Part shown: piece after piece, positions 53,601 through 56,889 of the stretch
How positions within the stretch are numbered: position 1 is the first letter of the stretch
How the letters are laid out: every line of letters begins with the position of its first letter
Source: Sphaerochaetaceae bacterium
GTDB taxonomy: Bacteria; Spirochaetota; Spirochaetia; Sphaerochaetales; Sphaerochaetaceae
NCBI GenBank assembly: GCA_028532765.1
Contig: JAQQAR010000002.1
Coordinates: forward strand, 1 to 56,889
Direction of reading: 5' to 3'
Length of the DNA stretch: 56,889 bases
Notes under the pieces: model-generated
Seen by the model: the letters and a program-made list of their open reading frames with translations, nothing else
Told to the model about the DNA's origin: nothing
Databases searched by the model: none
Translations under genes and position numbers: made by a program

Positions 53601-55025
53601 CAGGGTATCGGTAACTGATAAATAGGCAAGTAAGCTGTTGTTTGTATATTGTTTGGTTGGGGTATAAGAGGTAGTGGTTCCTTGAAGGATATCAGCTCCA
53701 ACTTTCCAGGAAGCATGTTTGAGCTCTGCTCCATCACTGAATACCGCATTGGCACTGAAAGAATATGTCAAATCAGTTAGCAGCGTAGCGTTGGTTGGAG
53801 GGTTATCAATTGAAATTGTTAGCTCTGTGTGGTCTTTTGTCTTGAATGATTGACTTGTAACAGCATCAGATGAGAAGAACGGGGTTCCGTCTCTATTGAT
53901 CGGCATGACATACCAGTTGTAGGTAGTGCTTGGCCAAAGAAGATTTTTCGGCGTATAGCTGTTGGTTGAGGATATTCCCGATCTGACTTCATTGAGATAC
54001 ACATGGTACTCACTTGCCCATAGGGCATAATCATCATTGAAACTCCAGCGGAATAGGGGAAGAAGAGGTTGAGAGACATCCACTGTTGTATTGAATTTGG
54101 GTGTAGGGAATTTTACACCTGCTGTCTTGGTATCAATCTCATAGTTTGAGTCATCTTTGAATATGATATCGAAAGAATACTCTCCACCTGCTCTAAACAG
54201 TACCGTAGACAGATCATAGGTAACAATCCCGTCTTGAAGATCAGAAGGGTAGCCTTTCAAGGCATTCATACTCGGAGCTGTTACCTTTCTATGATCTTTC
54301 CTTATTGTGGTATTCATTCCAGGCCCGGTTATCGTCACATGTGTCGTAGAATTATTTGAGATGCTCATCTCACTATAGTATGGAATCTGAGGAACACGGA
54401 ACTTCAGTATTGGTTCGCTTACTGTAGGAGTCTGAAGTATTTCAATTGGTTCAATGTTTACTACCTTGAATGTGAGTGATTGTTTCTCAATCAGCGACCT
54501 ACCGGAAGTTGCATTCTCATTATCAATTTCATAGGCAAGGAGTGAGAGCTTATATATTCCTTCAGGAACTTCCTGCTTTCCTCCTGTAAAAAATGATTCA
54601 GTCAAGGAATCCATGCCCGAGACACCGAACACATCCTTCAGGGATTGGGAAACCGAACCTCGTTTCACATTGCTGGTATATTTAAGAATATCGGTGTTTG
54701 TGAAGGTAAGTGTTTCATTTCCTGCAAAGTGCTTGACGATTTCTGCTCTTGCCGTACTCTCCCCGGTAATGGAGTCACTGTCTATTTCCAGTTCCAGGAC
54801 AAGCAGCAAATATGCTGGCTTTGGGTCATTTTCGATGGTCATTGAAACCATCTCATTCGTCAGAATATCGCCCAACTTGAATTTGGCTTTTCTCGTTGTG
54901 ATAATGTTGTCAGGAATAGAAAGAATCCTGCTACTTGATCGTGATACTTTAGCACCGAGTGGTGCAACCAAACCAGCCAACAGAACAAGAATCAATATTC
55001 CAACAAACAGCGCCTTACGATTCAT
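47616..55025 (-). CDS. Giant exported protein with about 20 tandem Ig-like repeats (2469 residues)
   Basis: Signal peptide ALFVGILILVLLAGLVAPLGA. After a unique domain of about 200 residues, degenerate beta-sandwich units of 80-110 residues repeat to about residue 2370. Each centres on an aromatic strand of the form W-x-hydrophobic-D/N-G (SWYLDDKQIG, YWELNGTRLA, FWIIDGEKLN, TWILNGKEVG, EWIIDGSPSS, TWRIDNRVVP, TWYVNNTSTN, NWYLAGFPVE, TWSMDDGTLI, TWSSHLNGSI) and then a G-x-Y/H-x-hydrophobic strand. This resembles PKD/Big-type Ig repeats. The last 90 residues are Gln/Glu/Pro-rich and acidic (QEEEQAETEYFDLGRP). No LPXTG or barrel is seen. Likely a long surface or periplasmic filament that interacts with the downstream envelope protein. 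AGGGGGAGAGA precedes the ATG. Confidence 0.82.
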   Translation of the reverse strand: MNRKALFVGILILVLLAGLVAPLGAKVSRSSSRILSIPDNIITTRKAKFKLGDILTNEMVSMTIENDPKPAYLLLVLELEIDSDSITGESTARAEIVKHFAGNETLTFTNTDILKYTSNVKRGSVSQSLKDVFGVSGMDSLTESFFTGGKQEVPEGIYKLSLLAYEIDNENATSGRSLIEKQSLTFKVVNIEPIEILQTPTVSEPILKFRVPQIPYYSEMSISNNSTTHVTITGPGMNTTIRKDHRKVTAPSMNALKGYPSDLQDGIVTYDLSTVLFRAGGEYSFDIIFKDDSNYEIDTKTAGVKFPTPKFNTTVDVSQPLLPLFRWSFNDDYALWASEYHVYLNEVRSGISSTNSYTPKNLLWPSTTYNWYVMPINRDGTPFFSSDAVTSQSFKTKDHTELTISIDNPPTNATLLTDLTYSFSANAVFSDGAELKHASWKVGADILQGTTTSYTPTKQYTNNSLLAYLSVTDTLNMSKNSENIYLTVHQPQLAIQGEPVRDAKKKATVIFTLDPKKSRHYQSISWYLDDKQIGTGSTVAYNCDTSGVFSVVAKGESTPDYLGNTKQLESAPQQITVIGTEPIVSLLNVEDSIQMLLGSTLDIYSAVQNDNQIKSIQWSYTGPESGNLGSTLTQATFSPSKTGEYIITQTVTDIYNEAGTASARILVIDPEVRITNIDAGKNFPLDSTHAISYSATNAKEIQFFVDGKELLSDRLIFGNLGLGNHTVFARAIYSVVDKTGNQVLHTKDTEPIQFLVRDIRPPEIQLRFPAYNTRLMRGVTYTLEADVSSTSPITESYWELNGTRLASNTFTVTKDMPSILTIRYTAKNQDNMEKTVSTSVRKIDPTVFINPPETSDIPSSGYIPIVASTTENASLFWIIDGEKLNYWNKNIPQVGEHTIQAGWSIGAADENGNYKVYEGVSEEVKVTIYSDEPPKITSYAPTEDVVRQTIHTPVQFSLTTSDGYEMDITKWNIYDQKGIPIRQIAGETLQLQNYGKGVYTVQAIISDKYGRTDSHEWTVSLFDPQVSIAFPKDGEEVSLKQIEQPIIQQQDIKSYALTLNGEAIPNTFNWVALESGEYSLSIEGLYNVSDKTELQRTPPHTISFSIAKDKTPPEFEVDIIKNNDRIIAGLDYRLTAHGKADETFTWILNGKEVGSGPEYTLRPSTTQKNLTLIARGKRNGITLDKTFNLRIINPFYAMNTPKGGYENFYPLGSKLYLSYSFRDIDRVEWIIDGSPSSSNSISLPIGMHTIELQGYASQVRLPEGTLKDYRPSMNSNETRRDIQIVETQRVLSIDAPDEVLEGQSFVVRANTSREDPRDLLNQLTLYIDDTYNRRNYGNPVNRMFTLSSLIEGNHMLKIYSSDVFDRGGVAYKPINVYKPLELAIISPTDAQRISPDVNVIARTEVLTGKINRLTWRIDNRVVPNSNYTTVNLGKLEPGKHTISVSAEDVLGNIKTEQISVEIQSDFQLDLLQPVKSMETVVGTSVSFLAGVDKVIGSAVNVTDAARHITWYVNNTSTNKNGISYLFDAENPGTYTIYSEYDHNEMVRTTSSRTITVRDIASPQITYPKNGQTILYADGSTILLSAKGEPGATYHWMHNNEIVAIGPEANFNPNGYEGEIQLKLVTSAFGRSKQQLLSFFLDRNTPPSLMLSVPEIQYTGDMLNWTAAASDSEDQTTNQAITFALDGLTLSGGNPRELSSKDVGAHTLVASTSDSLGATTTQLASFKVVETTLPLELLSPQEGATYYKGFEIPLLASLSQGEEGTYTWTVQYLDDPSIPKKTFQTKQAMFTSEATGSVLVGLVFTDTNGRERGRKQILLSIENEPIYLNINWPHGSIVNAGTPLIPTLQGLPDNWEEGELNWYLAGFPVEDATQMVAPSNSGTYTLSAVYHIEERSEQASVEFKVNTEPSVSITSIADGDAYKTGTPLILSANVIDDQTYTGTVTWSMDDGTLIGEGNPLIYTSTNPGIMHINAKATDDFQLSGRDAVSIEFYDAVQAVTVAVNDGLPTYLISEDAPALPMSVSFTGGRSPQVSWQIRQGNKILEKQGLVSSFAYEELKDFQREPAIVSMILSDRTMLGEERTEILRKDIPLQLTSDATLEILDPVASTIYRVGQDVDVMLSMTGFTEPAISITINEIVRSVTWELSDDARTAKTTIPANQFGREGVYLITVSTLEEGVFKESETSINLYEKPKGIYIVGAPEIFDKTVDTVQITADTSDLEGVDKIFWKSDLSTEPIGTGAMLDLGEADLQAGSRSITVEAYNGEQLLASNTITLQVLQQIEVSIEGGDELLVVRGGADVTLTAKGTDRDGTVLAPESFTWSSHLNGSIDVGNILSFANHPNLSGGEHIIAVQVVGKDGSIANALKMVQIIGLPEADEPQEQQTQVAAISNDQEPSGSQEEGGDSAAPSGQQEEEQAETEYFDLGRPIDTFLPSEIPDPFGPGAGGAPPSSMIEDEMNSFLGANAESGR

Positions 55026-55298
55026 ATCTCTCTCCCCCTACTAAGAAAAGATGGTTTTACCTACAGCAACCGTACCTACCGGTACAAGGATGCTTAGCAG
55101 CAGTACTGGTAGTACTCATAAGGGGATAGAGACAAAAGCAAGTAGCATTACATGATCCATGAATCGTTTTCACACCCAAAATAACTGGAGTATGTCATCA
55201 CTTAACATGCCCTTATGCTATTTTTTGAATGAAACTCTCGCGTTGTCAATATTTTAATAGGCTAATATGACATAAGTTTTTAAAAATGTATGTTTATT
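55026..55298. other. Upstream region of the giant-protein operon, no gene
   Basis: Non-coding. On the minus strand a consensus TTGACA (complement of 55235-55240) is present, but no convincing -10 lies 16-18 bases from it. Short GTAC-rich dyads occur at 55068-55083 and 55108-55121. I could not define a promoter. Confidence 0.35.
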
Positions 55299-55342
55299 GA
55301 GTCAATCTAAGAAACGAGTATCTTATATATCCAGATTGACTC
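55299..55342 (-). terminator. Inverted repeat after gpsA, possible terminator
   Basis: GAGTCAATCT (55299-55308) and AGATTGACTC (55333-55342) are perfect 10-bp inverted repeats around 24 bases. It lies 18 bases past the gpsA stop. The long loop and absence of a clean T-run make termination uncertain. Confidence 0.4.
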
Positions 55343-55360
55343 TGGTTGTTTTCTGGGGGA

Positions 55361-56329
55361 TTAGTTAAACACCGCTCTCATGTAGTCGTTGAGATTCTCC
55401 TGTTCATACATCATCCTATAGAGAGCCTGTACAAGGGGGAATTCCTCTTCGACATGTCTCTCACGGGTGAGCTCTCCCATGAGCTTGACGGTTCTGCTTC
55501 CTTCTATGACCGTTGCAGAGCTCCCACTATTGTCGATGGAGAATCCTTTTCCCATCAAGAGACCGAGTGTCCTGTTCCTGGAGAGGTCATTGAGACTGGT
55601 CAGTCCCAGGTCTCCAAGACCGCAGTAGCAGAAGATGGTCTCTGTGCTGCAGCCGAATAGGCTGAGAAAACGACGCATTTCTCCCACTGCCTTCGTATAG
55701 ATGAGAAAGTCGACATTCGGTGAGTTGAAACGCCCACTAACCAGGCCGATTGCAATGGCATACATGTTCTTTAGGATACTCATGAGCTCGACTGAACGGA
55801 TATCTTCAGTGTAGTCCAGATAGAGACCGGTGTCCTTGAGTACTTCTCTCTTGAAACGGTCATAGTCCTCTCTCTTGCCCCCAAAGGTAAAGGAAGAGGG
55901 TAGTCCATGCAGAACTTCAATTGCGAAGGTTGGTCCCTTCATGCTGGCTGTTCTGGGAAAGGGAATCTGTTCAGTGATAAATGCCCCATCATCACTCATA
56001 CCCTTTGCCAGGTTTATTACAAGACAATCTTCCTTCGTATATGCCTTGATCTCCTCGGTAAAAGAGACAATGACCTTTGAGGGGATGACAAGAAGTATGC
56101 AGTCAGCGCTGCGGAAAATCTGCTTGTCGCTTGTTGCCCTGATACTGGTGTTCAGGAAGTGGGTAGGGAAGTACTTGGTATTCCGATGGTTTTTATTGAT
56201 ATCCTCGACAACGTCCTTCTCGATGGACCAGAGGATGACGGTATTGTTGGTATTCCAAGAGAGCCGTTCAGCCATGGCGGTGCCAAAGACACCGGCTCCT
56301 GCGATTACGATGGTATTGTGATAGGGCAA
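55361..56329 (-). CDS. gpsA: Glycerol-3-phosphate dehydrogenase [NAD(P)+]
   Basis: 322 residues from a TTG start at 56329, preceded by GGAG 7 bases upstream; this places the Rossmann motif (TIVIAGAGVFGTAMAERL) at the N-terminus as expected. No ATG is available near it. Further motifs: NLAKGM, GPTFAIEVLHGLPSSF, the catalytic-Lys region SILKNMYAIAIGLVSG, and GLGDLGLTSLNDLSRNR. It makes sn-glycerol 3-phosphate for phospholipid synthesis. Several residues around the substrate loop (GKRED, YCGLGDL) vary from the enteric enzyme. The start overlaps the upstream GNAT gene by 25 bases. Confidence 0.92.
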   Translation of the reverse strand: MPYHNTIVIAGAGVFGTAMAERLSWNTNNTVILWSIEKDVVEDINKNHRNTKYFPTHFLNTSIRATSDKQIFRSADCILLVIPSKVIVSFTEEIKAYTKEDCLVINLAKGMSDDGAFITEQIPFPRTASMKGPTFAIEVLHGLPSSFTFGGKREDYDRFKREVLKDTGLYLDYTEDIRSVELMSILKNMYAIAIGLVSGRFNSPNVDFLIYTKAVGEMRRFLSLFGCSTETIFCYCGLGDLGLTSLNDLSRNRTLGLLMGKGFSIDNSGSSATVIEGSRTVKLMGELTRERHVEEEFPLVQALYRMMYEQENLNDYMRAVFN

Positions 56330-56799
56330 GGTGCAACTCCTTCTTCGTGGGGCCAGATCATGGTTCGGTGTGGGATGTTTGCTTCGTAGAAGATACTCTG
56401 ATCTTCTGCAACGAAGCCAAGCTTCTGATAAAATCCCTCGCTCTGAATCTGGGCATGGATATAGACTGGTCCATGGGCAACGCTCAAGGCACAACGTACC
56501 AAGAGCTCTCCATAATGCAATCCACGATAGGTGGAGAGTACCGCAATGCGTTCCAGTTTGGTTCCTTTTTCTGTCACTCGGATACGTACAGTCCCTACTG
56601 CTTCATCACCGATGAGCAGCAGGAGATGACCACAGTCGGGATCTTTCCCGTCAAAATCAATGGCCTCGCTTACGCCTTGTCCTTTGACGAAAACCTCTCG
56701 TCGTATGTGCTTGCACATTGCAAGAGAGCCTTGATTGGTAGCCAGGGTAGCACTCCCTGGTTCAAGGTATATGACAGTCTGTTCCATTCTGTCCATCAT
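56305..56799 (-). CDS. GNAT-family N-acetyltransferase
   Basis: 164 residues (the start could also be the ATG at 56787; no clear ribosome-binding site decides). Acetyl-CoA-binding core: GTVRIRVTEKGTKLERIAVLSTYRGLHYGELLV, seen here as VRIRVTEKGTKLERIAVL then YRGLHYGELLVRCAL, and the C-terminal HAQIQSEGFYQKLGFVAED. This is the ElaA/YjcF-like branch of GNAT enzymes. Substrate unknown. It is cotranscribed with gpsA by overlap. The 90 bases from 56800 to the window edge hold no gene I can support. Confidence 0.87.
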   Translation of the reverse strand: MMDRMEQTVIYLEPGSATLATNQGSLAMCKHIRREVFVKGQGVSEAIDFDGKDPDCGHLLLLIGDEAVGTVRIRVTEKGTKLERIAVLSTYRGLHYGELLVRCALSVAHGPVYIHAQIQSEGFYQKLGFVAEDQSIFYEANIPHRTMIWPHEEGVAPCPITIPS

Positions 56800-56889
56800 A
56801 ACGGCAAGTCAGGTAATCGGGCAAGAGGTTGCAAATGTAAAGCATCGTGTTGTTGTAAGCGTCCTACTTAATCTTCTTGAAGATATAGA

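Noticed and set aside
1-56889. CRISPR arrays, complete insertion sequences, phage genes, rRNA or tRNA genes
   Set aside because: No regularly spaced repeats, transposase or integrase genes, terminal inverted repeats or stable RNA genes were seen on reading both strands.

Overview
The window looks like a chromosomal segment of a free-living or gut-type spirochaete, most probably Sphaerochaeta or a close relative. The reasons are the signal peptides of the binding proteins (they end in forms such as MFAQGTKDE, FAAGTQE and FAAGSSE with no lipobox cysteine), many sugar and nucleoside ABC importers, a sodium-pumping oxaloacetate decarboxylase, and large secreted Ig-repeat and barrel-like envelope proteins. 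This assignment is inference; no rRNA or tRNA gene is present to confirm it.

Layout. 1-5287 (minus strand): a sugar/sugar-acid catabolic operon with an Idh/MocA oxidoreductase (cut by the left edge), a zinc alcohol dehydrogenase, a KDG-type kinase, 6-phosphogluconate dehydrogenase and an RpiR regulator. 5434-8481 (plus): the divergent sugar ABC importer, with two exact 14-bp repeats in the shared promoter region. 8587-11937 (plus): a lipoprotein-type acetolactate decarboxylase, a ketose 3-epimerase-like protein, a KdgF-like cupin and an iron alcohol dehydrogenase; three of these carry related CCTCT/AGRGG dyads at their 5' ends. 11947-15016: a chromate transporter, a PNPOx-like flavoprotein and a nitronate monooxygenase. 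15332-26666: a purine/nucleoside region with an exported purine nucleoside permease-family protein, an amidohydrolase, an AraC regulator, a one-chain molybdenum xanthine dehydrogenase and a BMP-type nucleoside ABC importer. 26909-29215: PfkB kinase, dCMP deaminase and esterase. 29313-32633: oadGAB. 32959-35232: Mrp ATPase, Nudix hydrolase and SIMPL lipoprotein. 35299-35483: a free-standing transcription unit with promoter and terminator but no ORF, a candidate small RNA. 35528-44150: a GntR regulator, then a peptide-type (Opp/Dpp/Sat) ABC importer, an N-acetylneuraminate lyase-like aldolase and a second GntR regulator. 44151-45030: decayed DNA with a truncated second lyase copy. 45040-55025: a two-gene operon for a 2469-residue Ig-repeat protein and an 855-residue predicted envelope protein. 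55361-56799: a GNAT acetyltransferase and glycerol-3-phosphate dehydrogenase.

The main discovery candidate is the substrate-binding protein at 36798-38453. It appears to be a natural circular permutation of the family-5 (OppA/DppA) fold: after the signal peptide comes the half that is normally C-terminal, followed in the same frame by the half that is normally N-terminal. The protein stops exactly where the canonical chain would continue into its third domain. It heads an otherwise intact importer operon with a sialic-acid-lyase-like gene and a promoter carrying a textbook FadR-type operator.
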